A stretch of 64,000 bases of DNA, taken from NCBI GenBank assembly GCA_037143795.1, contig JBAWXZ010000005.1, positions 1 through 64,000 of the forward strand, read 5' to 3'. The DNA comes from Firm-13 sp037143795 (GTDB lineage Bacteria; Bacillota; Clostridia; Saccharofermentanales; Saccharofermentanaceae). The notes below the pieces were generated by a model. The model ran no database searches. It was not told the DNA's origin and saw only the letters and a program-made list of their open reading frames with translations. Position numbers and translations under genes: made by a program. Position 1 is the stretch's first letter. Each line of letters begins with the position of its first letter. Of the stretch, positions 51,479-61,286 are shown one piece after another.

Positions 51479-52519
51479 TTATGCTTCGACAAGCTGAAGA
51501 AAGACTTTAGCTACAGCCGGATCAAACTTCAATCCGATATTTTTGCGGATTTCCTTAAGGGCAGCGTCTTTGTCCATTGCCGTTCGATAAACACGATCCT
51601 GCGTCATCGCGTCATATGAATCTGCAATTGACAGGATGCGTGAGGCCAACGGGATCATCTCTCCGGAAAGTCCCTGGGGATAGCCGCTTCCGTTCCAATT
51701 CTCATGGTGGCTCAGTATAAAACAGGCGATCGGCTTCAGTTCTGCAGCGGACATAGCTAAGTTATAGCCATTTTCCGAGTGCCGCTTCATCTTCCGCCAT
51801 TCATCAGGGGACAGTTTGCCCGACTTATTCAATATTTCATCACCAATGGAAATTTTACCGATATCGTGCAGGGTGGCAAACAGTTCGAGTTCATTAAGCT
51901 CGTTCACCGTCAGATTCAGCTTTTCTCCGATTCTTCTTGTAAGAACAGCCAGCCGCTCTGCATGTTCTGCCGTTTCCTGACTCTTGTCGTTCAGTGTGGA
52001 GCGAATGGACGAAACAATGGTACTGTGAATGCTTTTATTCTGCAGAAGCTTGCAGCTGCACATGTTTTCGTCTGCAATTCTTTCAACTGAGTCAATACTG
52101 ATTCCTGTCATAGACTTCGTCGCATATCCAATGCAGACATTGATATGAAGTAATTCATTATCAAGGCTTCTGTTATGTTCTTCACATGCGGCCGTTATCT
52201 GCCGGGTGATATGTTCTGCCTTTTTGCTGTCTGTACCCGGGAGAATAATGCTGAATTCGTCGCTGCCGGTCCGGCCGATTATGTCCGTGGAACGGCAGCA
52301 GGACTTGAATATTCGGGCAGTGGCTTTGATAATTTTATCGCCGGACTCGTGTCCGAGCGCCTTATTGATCATTTTAAGGCCATTTATATCGCCGATGATG
52401 ACGGAAAGGGGCAGCTCGTCGGAAGCATCCAGGCGTGCCTTTTCTGCCGGCTTTCTTTTCATAATGTCTGAAAATAGCATGGAAAGCCTATTGGTGCTTT
52501 GCTCTGTGAGATTACTCAT
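51479..52519 (-). CDS. degenerate-GGDEF/HD-GYP protein
   Basis: A 346-residue soluble protein. Residues 30-180 are a GGDEF-like domain whose signature is TGSDEF (second Gly replaced by Ser), so cyclase activity is doubtful. Residues 185-345 are an HD-GYP domain with LHDIGK and HHENWNGSGYPQG intact, so it probably hydrolyses c-di-GMP. It lacks the sensor part of the larger protein at 21755. The ATG at 52519 overlaps the end of the anti-sigma gene (ATGA), with GGGGG upstream. Third gene of the sigma operon. Confidence 0.88.
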   Translation of the reverse strand: MSNLTEQSTNRLSMLFSDIMKRKPAEKARLDASDELPLSVIIGDINGLKMINKALGHESGDKIIKATARIFKSCCRSTDIIGRTGSDEFSIILPGTDSKKAEHITRQITAACEEHNRSLDNELLHINVCIGYATKSMTGISIDSVERIADENMCSCKLLQNKSIHSTIVSSIRSTLNDKSQETAEHAERLAVLTRRIGEKLNLTVNELNELELFATLHDIGKISIGDEILNKSGKLSPDEWRKMKRHSENGYNLAMSAAELKPIACFILSHHENWNGSGYPQGLSGEMIPLASRILSIADSYDAMTQDRVYRTAMDKDAALKEIRKNIGLKFDPAVAKVFLQLVEA

Positions 52520-53592
52520 CTGCAAAAGCCCCCTTCGACTTTATTGGAGGCACCGAATGCGAAAGATGAATCAGCAATTTTGCGCCCGTCCATCATTTCG
52601 TCCTTCATACCGGGTTTAGTATTTGACGGTTTGGTGCTGTCAGGGCTACTGTTGTCGCGTTTTACAGATGCAAAACTGCCGTTATTGCTGCCGGAAACAG
52701 ATACGGCGGTGTTGTCCTGCTTTCCTGAATTACGGGAATCCGGCGTATTTACTTTGGTTTCTTCCGAGGTCCCGGATGTAGATGGCGTTTCGTCAGATAT
52801 ATTCTTATTACCTTTTCCGACGATGGCAGCATGATTTTTGAGTTTGTTCAGGTTATCAGAGTTGGATACAAACTCAGACACGGGGATCATCTCACCGTTA
52901 TTTTCGATCATTCCGTTGATCACATACAGTCCCATCGGAACATCCTTGCCTTTGGCCTCAAACATTTCGACCTGGTTCGCTTTGATAATGGCTACATTAA
53001 GTGAGTCATCCAGGGTCTCATCTTCGGCGAGGCCTTTTTCAATCTGATTATTAAGCTCATCCTGCTTTATACCGGAATCTTCATTTGCTGCTGTAAGCAG
53101 TACGGTAGATACAATTACGTAATCTTCCGCATCATCGGTAGAATTTATGAATCCGGCTGTTGTGGCAAGAGCGATAATATCTGAAATTGCGTCGTCAACG
53201 GGAAGACCAACCAGAGAGGATACATTCAGAGTCCGGGCATCTTCATTGACAGCCTCAATTTCGATGACCTTGCTGTTTACATCAGTATAAATTTCGAAGC
53301 TCGGATTAATATCGAGACACACCAGTGCGTATGAAAGCTGATGCTTTGCATACATTTCTTCAGCATATTTGATCGCTTCTTCCGATGTGTTTACTGCTTT
53401 GTAAGACTGCGAATAGATATTTGCGCCGATTGCAAAGACAAACATTAAGGCGGCAGCAACACCGGCAGAAATCCAAATATTTCTGTTTATTAATACATTT
53501 TTTGTTTTCGCCAGGGTTTGCAGCCTGATTCGGCTGAGCATAGCGGTTTCGCTGAACGCATGTTCCCTGATTGTATCCTGTAATTTATTCAT
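52516..53592 (-). CDS. RsgI-like anti-sigma factor domain protein
   Basis: A 358-residue single-pass membrane protein. The first 40 residues should face the cytoplasm and bind sigma, a helix follows (IWISAGVAAALMFVFAIGAN), then the RsgI-type extracellular domain with VCLDINPSFEIYTDVNSKVI and ALNEDG-like AVNEDARTL, and a Ser/Thr/Asn-rich tail from about residue 260. RsgI proteins hold sigma factors until an external signal arrives. The ATG at 53592 follows GGGGGTGG; a GTG at 53601 is also possible. It lies between the sigma gene and the HD-GYP gene. Confidence 0.85.
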   Translation of the reverse strand: MNKLQDTIREHAFSETAMLSRIRLQTLAKTKNVLINRNIWISAGVAAALMFVFAIGANIYSQSYKAVNTSEEAIKYAEEMYAKHQLSYALVCLDINPSFEIYTDVNSKVIEIEAVNEDARTLNVSSLVGLPVDDAISDIIALATTAGFINSTDDAEDYVIVSTVLLTAANEDSGIKQDELNNQIEKGLAEDETLDDSLNVAIIKANQVEMFEAKGKDVPMGLYVINGMIENNGEMIPVSEFVSNSDNLNKLKNHAAIVGKGNKNISDETPSTSGTSEETKVNTPDSRNSGKQDNTAVSVSGSNNGSFASVKRDNSSPDSTKPSNTKPGMKDEMMDGRKIADSSFAFGASNKVEGGFCR

Positions 53593-53654
53593 ACCGGCCA
53601 CCCCCGTTAAGACTTGAATTTGCCTATAATCTTAAAGAGGATAATTTGTTTCAA

Positions 53655-54176
53655 TTAGTTACATTTGTCGAGTAAATTCTTAAGCTTTTTGAGCGACCTG
53701 TAATACCGGAGTTTGACTGCACTCTCACCTTGCTTCAATGCAGCGGCGATTTCCTGAAAAGTCATGTCGAACCGGAATTTCGCAAAGAGAACCTGCTGCT
53801 CGGACTGAGAAAGTTTATTGACTGCTTTCCACAAATCTTCACTCTCAAACGGTTCAAAGGCTTTTATCTCCCAATCGTCATTATCAGTTACGGTATCACT
53901 CAACTGAAGATCCCCGTCGTCAAACGAGAGCAGAGGGATCTTTTTGGAGTACATCCGGCTCAATTCATGATTGGACATCTGGATCAGATAGGACAGATGA
54001 TTCGCCGGGCGTTTGTTCTTCAGGACGACATGCTGGTAAAAATTCGCATAGACAGTTGCAGTGACATCCTCCGCTTCAGACAGCCCGGGCGCTTTGAAAA
54101 AAACGTACCGGCTTACTTTTTCGAAGGTTTCAAAGTATACTGCTTCAAAATATTCCTGATGCTCCTGTTGCTGCAT
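53655..54176 (-). CDS. ECF-type RNA polymerase sigma factor
   Basis: A 173-residue sigma-70 family protein with region 2 (YFETFEKVSRYVFFKAPGLS, EAEDVTATVYANFYQHV) and region 4 (LSQSEQQVLFAKFRFDMTFQ, EIAAALKQGESAVKLRYYRSLKKL). It lacks region 3 like other ECF sigma factors. The frame runs upstream to 54245, but the ATG at 54176 follows GGGGA and begins the family region. Together with the RsgI-like gene 62 bases downstream it is a sigma/anti-sigma pair, probably controlling its own operon. Confidence 0.88.
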   Translation of the reverse strand: MQQQEHQEYFEAVYFETFEKVSRYVFFKAPGLSEAEDVTATVYANFYQHVVLKNKRPANHLSYLIQMSNHELSRMYSKKIPLLSFDDGDLQLSDTVTDNDDWEIKAFEPFESEDLWKAVNKLSQSEQQVLFAKFRFDMTFQEIAAALKQGESAVKLRYYRSLKKLKNLLDKCN

Positions 54177-54356
54177 GGATCTTTTCCCCGCATTACTGTC
54201 AGTGATTATTTTCCGGGTACCTGACAGTTCAGGATAGAAAACCAACCGATGATTGTGTTTGATTTATCCTGCTCGCTACAGCATATACCAAAGTATAGTA
54301 ATTTAGTAAATAGTATTTGGCTGCCGGCTTGATCCGACGGTTTTTCTTAACCCGGA

Positions 54357-54968
54357 TTATGTCAATATAATTGACAGTTCTGCAGGGCAGGGGGCGAGCA
54401 TGATTGTTCTGGCGTACTTTTCATCATGCAGCCAAAGATCGTTTTTGCCCGGTTCAATAATCAGGGGCATGCGGTCATGAATCGGAAGTACCGATGCATT
54501 CGCATTGACGGTAAGTATCACATAAGCAGCATATTTTTTGCCGTATTTATCTTCAAAGCCGGAGTATAGGCCGGCCATATAAAGTACAGGGGATTCCTTG
54601 GGCTGCAGCAGGAATTTGGATTTTGTATGTCCCTCGTTGTGGTCCCATTCGAAAAATCCATTTGAAGGAATTATACAGCGCCTTTGGCTGATGCTCGACC
54701 GGAACATGGGCTTTTCTGATGCTGTTTCTGCGCGGGCGTTTATTAATACGCCGCTGCCCTGCCATTTGGGATACCCCCAAGTCATCAGTTCGGGCTGAGT
54801 GGATTGCTGCTGCGCAATGAGTACCGGGGCAACATCTGTCGGACGGATTTCGCCGGTTATCATGGGAACGCACGGCGAAGTGTTCTGGTATTTCAGGGTG
54901 ATTTCGTTGCAGATTTTCTGAATTTCGGCGTTTGTCTCATCATCAGCGATATAGTACCGGCCACACAT
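54357..54968 (-). CDS. SRAP (YedK/HMCES) family protein
   Basis: A 203-residue SOS-response-associated peptidase that forms a DNA-protein crosslink at abasic sites. It has the invariant start MCGRYY with Cys2, ARAET with the catalytic Asn, SNGFFEWDHNEG with Glu, and PIHDRMPLII with His. The start is at the ATG at 54968 with AAAGG. Single gene; SOS-box not seen in the short upstream region. Confidence 0.93.
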   Translation of the reverse strand: MCGRYYIADDETNAEIQKICNEITLKYQNTSPCVPMITGEIRPTDVAPVLIAQQQSTQPELMTWGYPKWQGSGVLINARAETASEKPMFRSSISQRRCIIPSNGFFEWDHNEGHTKSKFLLQPKESPVLYMAGLYSGFEDKYGKKYAAYVILTVNANASVLPIHDRMPLIIEPGKNDLWLHDEKYARTIMLAPCPAELSIILT

Positions 54969-55244
54969 TCTACCACGACCTTTCTTATGTCAATAATTAT
55001 ACAGCCGATCACAAATCTTAGGAATCACAGAGGAATAAATAATTGAGCGGCGTCGGATTTTCCTCTCCGGACAAAGCGCGCTTAAAGCGTGTGTTAAGCC
55101 GCAGGTCGGCCATGATTCTTTAACAAATTGGTTATACAAACAGACAGAATCATATCAGCGGTTCATGTTATAGTTAACAAAATATGCAATTTAAGCCGCG
55201 CCGTTACGACAGCAGTGCAATTACAGAAATCAGGTATCCATTTC

Positions 55245-56249
55245 ATGAATTTCGCATTAGATCTGGCCGCAATCATTTTATCTTCTTCCTTTCTTTTTTT
55301 TGCAGTTCTATATATAGGAGCAGGAGCTTTGCTTTACAGCATCCTGCTGACCAGGCGGACATACCAACGTCAGGCCAAACATGCCGCGTCTGATTCATAT
55401 CAGGAGGAGCGCAGGAAAAATACTTTTAATTACGACGGGGAAATGTGGTTCCACAGTATGGAGCCTGCTGAGACTGTCATTCTTTCCAGAAAAAATGTAC
55501 CGCTTCACGGCTATACCATTCCGGCGTCGGAACCGACGGACCGCTGGGTGATCTGCCTGCATGGCTATACCGGTGCGCCGGATACCATGGGCCCCTTTGG
55601 CAGGAAATTCCATAACAGCGGATTCAATACCCTGTATCCTGCATTGCGCGGACATGAAAGCAGCGAACACAGGACCATTTCGATGGGATGGCACGACCGG
55701 CTGGATATTATCGACTGGTGCCGCTATGTTATAAAGCAGAATCCCAGGGCACAGATTGTTCTTTTCGGGGTCTCGATGGGAGCCTCAACAGCCATGATGG
55801 CCAGCGGGGAAAATATGCCGTCCGCGGTCCGGTGTATTATCGCCGACTGCGGTTTTTCATCGGTCTGGGAAATTTTTGCGGTTCAAATCAAACGTTATGC
55901 AAGACTGCCTGCCAATCCTTTCCTTCTGCCCATATATACAATGGCTCTTTTGAAAGACAAACTGGATATAAAAGCAGCATCCTGTGTCCGTCAGGTTAAA
56001 AAATCCAGAACTCCGATTTTGTTCATCCACGGTGATGCGGACGAACTGATCCCCCATGCCATGATGGATGATCTTTTTTTGGCTGCGGGCTGTGAGAAGG
56101 AAAAACTGCTCGTTCACCATGGCCGTCACGGTGAATCGGCAAATGCCGCACCTGATCTCTACTGGTCAACGGTTAAGTCATTCATCAGCCGCAAATTATC
56201 TCAGCCTCAGTTGGTGCTTGCACCGTCTGGAATTCGTTCTGCTAAATAA
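55245..56249 (+). CDS. membrane-anchored alpha/beta hydrolase
   Basis: A 334-residue hydrolase with an N-terminal helix (ALDLAAIILSSSFLFFAVLY). It has LHGYTGAPDTMGPFGRKF, PALRGHESSEHR, the nucleophile elbow LFGVSMGASTAMMASG, Asp of IHGDADELIPH and His of HHGRHGESANA. It is like the YqkD/BAAT-type lipase-like hydrolases of Firmicutes. The frame reaches back to 55128, but the ATG at 55245 directly precedes the helix; the ribosome binding site is weak. Substrate unknown. Confidence 0.88.
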   Translation: MNFALDLAAIILSSSFLFFAVLYIGAGALLYSILLTRRTYQRQAKHAASDSYQEERRKNTFNYDGEMWFHSMEPAETVILSRKNVPLHGYTIPASEPTDRWVICLHGYTGAPDTMGPFGRKFHNSGFNTLYPALRGHESSEHRTISMGWHDRLDIIDWCRYVIKQNPRAQIVLFGVSMGASTAMMASGENMPSAVRCIIADCGFSSVWEIFAVQIKRYARLPANPFLLPIYTMALLKDKLDIKAASCVRQVKKSRTPILFIHGDADELIPHAMMDDLFLAAGCEKEKLLVHHGRHGESANAAPDLYWSTVKSFISRKLSQPQLVLAPSGIRSAK

Positions 56250-56583
56250 TCCGGATTAATACCTGTTCAAGGCATGGCTGATAAGAATGCTTCCAATAAT
56301 GATAATAAAAATGACTGCCCAAAATGGGAACGCCCGCAGCGTCCTCGTTTTTTGCTGTGTATAAAGGTATCAAAATTGTCATGCTCATAAAAATATTTAC
56401 TATTAATAATTGAAATATTTTATAAATACATAATACTAATAACAGAAAAAAAGGATTTTATACGCAAGTGTAAAATGATATACTGTTTTTTAACAGAAAA
56501 CTAACGGATTGTAATATATTTGAAATTCCGACCGGCATTCACAGTGTACCAGAATTCTGTTTATGCATAATGAGGCAGTTCAT
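56250..56583. other. intergenic region
   Basis: No supported gene in these 334 bases. On the minus strand a short frame ending near 56251 encodes a hydrophobic stretch (FPFWAVIFIIIIGSILISH) without a start codon, perhaps the tail of a lost membrane protein. The rest is AT-rich upstream sequence of the GGDEF gene. Confidence 0.4.
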
Positions 56584-58197
56584 ATGAATTTTGATGAGTA
56601 TGATGATGACTTAAAAGGATGGATTGGACTGGTACTTGCGAACCATTCCGTTAATCAGGATATAACAAATCTGAATTGCAGAAAAATACTTCGGGCAGGC
56701 ATGAAAAACAGTGATAGTAAACTGCTTGGATTTGCTTACTTTTATATGGCTTATATTAATCATCTTGAGAATGACAGCAGAAAGCTTATTCGAAATCTGA
56801 CTCTCGGGATGGAGCATCAGAATAAGGCGCAGATGTGGGATCTTCTGGTTCGGTCATACAATCTGCTGGGAATTAATTTTGATAACCACGGCAACATTCC
56901 TGCCGCCATTGATTATTATTTGAGTGCAATCAAATATTCCCACGAATACGGACGGAAATATGAAGAAGGTTATGCAAACGCCAATATCGGACAGCTGTAT
57001 TTTTTGCTGCATGATTATGACACGGCGATTTCCTATTTGAGGGAAGCGCATAAGTGCATCAATTCGAACAAAAAAGAGAAAACGTATTCAAGGATCATAG
57101 TTGTAATTGAGATTTCTCTGGGATATTGCTATTTGCGTAAGGGAAACATGAAGTCAGCACTGCCGTATTTTTATCGGATCGAAAAGGCAGACCACGCAAA
57201 TTTAGGCGACGTATATAATATATCCATTTGCTGTTTTGAAGTCATATTTTCTAATGCATCAGCTGATTCCGGCAAGAGGGACAAACTGATCGGCAGAATG
57301 ATTGAACTGCTCGATGAAGCTGTATCCCTTATGGACGTGTATGATGATGTATTCATATTTTGCGACTTTCTTTATGATGCCGGGCGCTATGAGGATCTTA
57401 TGCATGTGCTCGAAAGAATAGAGGTGCTTACAAAGTCGGCTGGTCTTACGAATATGCTGCTTCGTGTTACAAGGCAAAAGATAAGGTATTATCGTACTCT
57501 GCATAATGAAGCAGCGTATCTGCAGGCTTATACCGACTATTTCCTGTTGTCTGAACAGGTGGCGGATGAGAATATTGCCATCACAAAGGAGTCCATTGAT
57601 CTGCGCATGGATATGGAACGGGTCAAGGAAAAGCAGATTCTGATCCAGCGTGAAAATGAAATTCTGCAGGATAAATCGAATCGGGATCCGTTGACTGCTC
57701 TTCCGAATCGAAACAAGTTAAACGATTATTCGGAAATAATCTATGAAAACGCCTATAAAAACGGAAAAAGCCTTGCCATTGAAATCCTGGATATTGACTG
57801 TTTCAAGCAATTCAATGATACGTATGGTCATCAGGCGGGGGATGAATGCCTTAAGAAAATTGCGCATCTCTTAAATTCCCTCATAGAACACGGCATTTTT
57901 TGTGCCAGGTATGGCGGTGATGAATTTATTATTATTTATGAGGATAAAACGGATGAGGAGATCCTGCGGATTGCCGGAAAATTGCGGGAGGACGTGGTTG
58001 CCCTGCATATTGCAAATAAGAGTTCAACGGTAATACCTGTTGTCACCATCTCACAGGGAATATGCAATGCCGTCCCCCAGAAGAACAACCGGATATGGGA
58101 CTATTTATATTCAGCGGATATGTCTTTGTACCATGTAAAACGCATGGAAAAGAATAATATCAGACTTATTACCGGGAAACCTGCTTCGGATGAATGA
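56584..58197 (+). CDS. TPR-repeat diguanylate cyclase
   Basis: A 537-residue soluble protein. Residues 20-330 are helical tetratricopeptide-like repeats (YNLLGINFDNHGNIPAAIDY and YANANIGQLYFLLHDYDTAI). A coiled coil (about 335-370) leads to a GGDEF domain with DPLTALPNRNKL, DIDCFKQFNDTYGHQAGDE and an intact GGDEF, so c-di-GMP synthesis is likely. The TPR part probably binds a regulatory protein. ATG at 56584 has GAGG eight bases away. Confidence 0.9.
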   Translation: MNFDEYDDDLKGWIGLVLANHSVNQDITNLNCRKILRAGMKNSDSKLLGFAYFYMAYINHLENDSRKLIRNLTLGMEHQNKAQMWDLLVRSYNLLGINFDNHGNIPAAIDYYLSAIKYSHEYGRKYEEGYANANIGQLYFLLHDYDTAISYLREAHKCINSNKKEKTYSRIIVVIEISLGYCYLRKGNMKSALPYFYRIEKADHANLGDVYNISICCFEVIFSNASADSGKRDKLIGRMIELLDEAVSLMDVYDDVFIFCDFLYDAGRYEDLMHVLERIEVLTKSAGLTNMLLRVTRQKIRYYRTLHNEAAYLQAYTDYFLLSEQVADENIAITKESIDLRMDMERVKEKQILIQRENEILQDKSNRDPLTALPNRNKLNDYSEIIYENAYKNGKSLAIEILDIDCFKQFNDTYGHQAGDECLKKIAHLLNSLIEHGIFCARYGGDEFIIIYEDKTDEEILRIAGKLREDVVALHIANKSSTVIPVVTISQGICNAVPQKNNRIWDYLYSADMSLYHVKRMEKNNIRLITGKPASDE

Positions 58198-58245
58198 TTG
58201 GGATACAAATATGCTTTGCTGTATGGTGTAAAGGAGTGTCGCAAC

Positions 58246-58977
58246 ATGAAAAGAATTGCCGCTTTTTTCGATGTGGACGGAACGATTTCGCGGGAAGGCC
58301 TTATCGGTGAGATGTTCCGGAAAATGATCAAGTATGAATTAATCGATGCGACAAAATGGCATGAAGAAGTGAAGCCGGCCTTTTCCCAATGGAGCAGGCG
58401 CATCGGCGATTATGATAATTACCTGATGAAAATGGTTGATATTTACACGGATACCGTACAGAATACGGAAGCTTTCCTGATCGAACATATTGCCAGGAAG
58501 GTGATCGAGCAAAACGGTGAAAGGGTATACACATACTCCCGCGAGAGGATTAAGTGGCATCAGGAGCAGGGACACCTTGTAATAGCGATTTCCGGTTCCC
58601 CTGTTGAACTGGTGCGGGAAATGGCTGACAAATACGGCATGGATGATTACAAGGGCACCGTATATGAGGTTGGCAGCAACGGGATTTATAATGGGGTTAT
58701 TCACCCGATGTGGGATTCGGACAGTAAGCGCAGCGCGGTTAAGGAAATGGCCCGGAAGCATGATTTGGACCTGTCCGAATGTTTCGCTTACGGTGATACA
58801 GCCGGTGACTTCTCCATGATGAAAATGGTTGGCCGTCCTATTGCCGTTAATCCGACCAAAGAGCTTATCTCCAAAATTCTTGAGGATCCCATGCTCAGAG
58901 AAAAGATCTCTGTTATTGTTGAGCGTAAGGATGTGACCTACCAGATTGGTATTGATGCACTGCACCTGGTTGACTGA
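58246..58977 (+). CDS. HAD-IB family phosphatase
   Basis: A 243-residue haloacid dehalogenase-type hydrolase. Motif I is FFDVDGT with Asp9 and Asp11, motif II is ISGSPVEL, motif III Lys lies in SDSKRSAV, and motif IV is YGDTAGDFSMM. Helical cap residues lie between motifs I and II. Relatives include phosphoserine phosphatase and SerB-like proteins. Start ATG 58246 has AAGGAG. It is followed after 18 bases by a small Cys-rich gene. Confidence 0.9.
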   Translation: MKRIAAFFDVDGTISREGLIGEMFRKMIKYELIDATKWHEEVKPAFSQWSRRIGDYDNYLMKMVDIYTDTVQNTEAFLIEHIARKVIEQNGERVYTYSRERIKWHQEQGHLVIAISGSPVELVREMADKYGMDDYKGTVYEVGSNGIYNGVIHPMWDSDSKRSAVKEMARKHDLDLSECFAYGDTAGDFSMMKMVGRPIAVNPTKELISKILEDPMLREKISVIVERKDVTYQIGIDALHLVD

Positions 58978-58995
58978 AAGGAGTGTGATGCCTTT

Positions 58996-59211
58996 ATGGA
59001 TAAATATTTGATAAAGAACACGACAAGGGAGCAGCGTGAACAAATTATCAGGGATTCACTCGGATGCGGTGCCGGCAGCTGCGAAAACTGTTCTGCCTGC
59101 GGAGTCTACGGAGCAGTGAATCCATATGATATGTATCAGCCGTACATTGACGGCGAAAAGGAACTTATTGAGATCAATCAGGGGTTTGTGCCTCCGTATA
59201 TTCTGAAATAA
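58996..59211 (+). CDS. 71-aa cysteine-cluster protein
   Basis: A 71-residue acidic protein. Four cysteines lie in GCGAGSCENCSACG, giving a CxxxxCxxCxxC cluster suited to iron-sulfur or zinc binding. The C-terminal DMYQPYIDGEKELIEINQGF region is reminiscent of small conserved proteins in Lachnospiraceae. I do not know its function. It may be a partner of the HAD phosphatase upstream (18-base gap). Its 3' end overlaps the convergent DUF6056 gene by 38 bases. Confidence 0.75.
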   Translation: MDKYLIKNTTREQREQIIRDSLGCGAGSCENCSACGVYGAVNPYDMYQPYIDGEKELIEINQGFVPPYILK

Positions 59212-60478
59212 ATGGAAATTTTATAATCATTTGATACAAAAAGACAGTGCAAATCATGAATGAAAAGTACATGAAAATATATGTTCTTTCTCCTGAAACC
59301 CATATTGTCGGAGAAAAAGCCATAATCATGTGGGAACCAAAGCCAAGCAAGATAATGAATATTGACAATATACTGTAATTTTTGTTTTTAAACACGTTGT
59401 ACAATGAAAACAATATGCACAGGCAAATCGAAAGCAATAGTATATCAGGAACCCAGCTTCTCCAAGAAGTCCAATCTGCTACCGTTCCTAATTCGGTCAT
59501 GGACCTCTTGACTGCTATTATTTTAGGAAATAATCCTCCGAAAGACTCGCTGAAAACTCCGAAAATCAGACAGGATACAAAAGGTACCGCAGCTATTATT
59601 CTGTATTTCGTATCTTTATGAGAAATCAACATGCAAAGAAATAAAGTTCCGCAGAACACTGCAAATACAAAATTCGGCTTCATGATAAATTCAAACAGTG
59701 AAGAGGAAAAACCCATTTCGATCTTATGGATAAAGGAAATACCGTCATATTGGGGAAACCAATTTCCGATTTCCTGGGATTTCCTGGCAAAATTCCCGGG
59801 GCATGTAAAAATAAATACGAGGCTTGCAACGCTTATCAGACTTTGCAATATCATATAGGAACGCAATCTTTTTTTCAGAAAGAGATAGATTGTAAATGCC
59901 GGATAAACGGCGAGGAGGATGGCACACATCTGTTCCTGGTTCGCTGCATAAAGTAAAGCCAGTGAATAGAATACATATTCATATTTTCTTATTTTTTCGT
60001 TAAACAGAATTTTCCTGATCGGAATCATTGCAAACAAACCAAATGCAAGCGGCCAATAATAATTGAGTGTCGTTGCAATCCATCCTGCAGATGACATTTG
60101 CTGGAATGGATAAATGAACAGAATGCATGTGATGATCCAATTTGTTTTTCTTGCATTCACAGTAGGGATCAGCTTAGATATACTTACAGCAGACAGAACT
60201 ACGACTGCTGTATCCAGTATTTTCCAAAGCAGCGGCAGGCGAGCCAGTAATACAAGAGTTGCCTCAATGAAAACCCTCGATGACCATAGGTTATATCTGG
60301 TGATTATATAAGAAATAACAGTTACATTATTATCGCTGAGAACTATTGAAAATGAGCTGTCATCCCCGAAGCCCATTGTCATGAAAGCATGGATAACTGA
60401 CATTCCGACAGCAAAAATTACAAACGGGAAATAATGCCATTTGTATAATTTTATTAATTTTCCTTTTAAAAATTTCAA
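59174..60478 (-). CDS. DUF6056-like polytopic membrane protein
   Basis: A 434-residue protein with about ten transmembrane helices. The motif GDDSSFS after the first helix and WSSRVFIEATLVLLARLP resemble the DUF6056/glycosyltransferase-C-like membrane proteins, which use an acidic pair in the first loop to act on a lipid-linked sugar. Start is a TTG at 60478 with GAGG at 11 bases. No polysaccharide gene cluster is around it. Confidence 0.75.
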   Translation of the reverse strand: MKFLKGKLIKLYKWHYFPFVIFAVGMSVIHAFMTMGFGDDSSFSIVLSDNNVTVISYIITRYNLWSSRVFIEATLVLLARLPLLWKILDTAVVVLSAVSISKLIPTVNARKTNWIITCILFIYPFQQMSSAGWIATTLNYYWPLAFGLFAMIPIRKILFNEKIRKYEYVFYSLALLYAANQEQMCAILLAVYPAFTIYLFLKKRLRSYMILQSLISVASLVFIFTCPGNFARKSQEIGNWFPQYDGISFIHKIEMGFSSSLFEFIMKPNFVFAVFCGTLFLCMLISHKDTKYRIIAAVPFVSCLIFGVFSESFGGLFPKIIAVKRSMTELGTVADWTSWRSWVPDILLLSICLCILFSLYNVFKNKNYSILSIFIILLGFGSHMIMAFSPTIWVSGERTYIFMYFSFMICTVFLYQMIIKFPFISEYTEAQTPD

Positions 60479-60776
60479 TACAGAATTTTCCTCTTTCGTG
60501 ATTTAGGATTGCCCTCAAATGAGCATTTGTTAAGAGTAACACGAATATAAGAACAAAAAAAATCGTGTTTTGAAAGCCGCCCCCGGGTTCTTTGATTTCT
60601 AACCTGCCGGATGGGCAGGAAGTTGTTTGTGATATATGGGCATTACGATATACTGCCGTTGTTTTGTATGACATAATGTATTCCAGTAATATCACAACAT
60701 TTCATTATTTCTGATAATGTGCATCAGGATATAGTCCCGAGTCCACGGAAAGGTGAAAGAGAGAAGGGAGTAAAAA
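60479..60776. other. intergenic region
   Basis: No gene supported in about 298 bases. It contains a stem CCTGCC-GGATG-GGCAGG near 60602, without a T run on either side. Some minus-strand frames look hydrophobic but lack good starts. Confidence 0.4.
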
Positions 60777-61184
60777 ATGACTGAATATATTGTGGTAAGT
60801 ATTGTCAGCGGCATTCTTTTTGGAACGATGGATGGATTGATTAACGCGAATCCTCTTGCCCGGAAACTCTATGCGGTTTACAAGCCTATGGCTAAAAATA
60901 AAGTCAATGTTCCTGCGGGAATCGTGATTGACATTGTATACGGATTTATAATGGCAGGAATATTTCTGCTTCTCTACAACAGCATGCCTGGTGAAGCAGG
61001 ATTCGTGAAGGGAATATGTTTTGCTTTGATTGCCTGGTTTTTCCGTGTTGTAATGTATGCAGCTTCACAATGGATGATGTTCGAAGTATCCGTCAGAACT
61101 TTGTTTTATACACTTATTACAGGATTAGGTGAGATGCTTATTATTGGTATGCTGTATGGATGGTTCTTAAAACCGTTTGTATAG
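60777..61184 (+). CDS. hypothetical four-helix membrane protein
   Basis: A 135-residue protein with four hydrophobic segments (IVVSIVSGILFGTMDG, IVIDIVYGFIMAGIFLLLY, CFALIAWFFRVVMYA, LITGLGEMLIIGMLYGW). Family not recognised. The ATG at 60777 follows AGGGAG. It lies before the isoprenoid-type enzyme gene and may be in one operon with it (102-base gap). Confidence 0.7.
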   Translation: MTEYIVVSIVSGILFGTMDGLINANPLARKLYAVYKPMAKNKVNVPAGIVIDIVYGFIMAGIFLLLYNSMPGEAGFVKGICFALIAWFFRVVMYAASQWMMFEVSVRTLFYTLITGLGEMLIIGMLYGWFLKPFV

Positions 61185-61286
61185 AGGATGGGATATAAGA
61201 AAAGCATCAATTTGATAATGTAAGAGCTATATGAAGATAAAAAGAATACAAATGATAAGACGAATTCTGAAGAAGCAGGTGAAATA

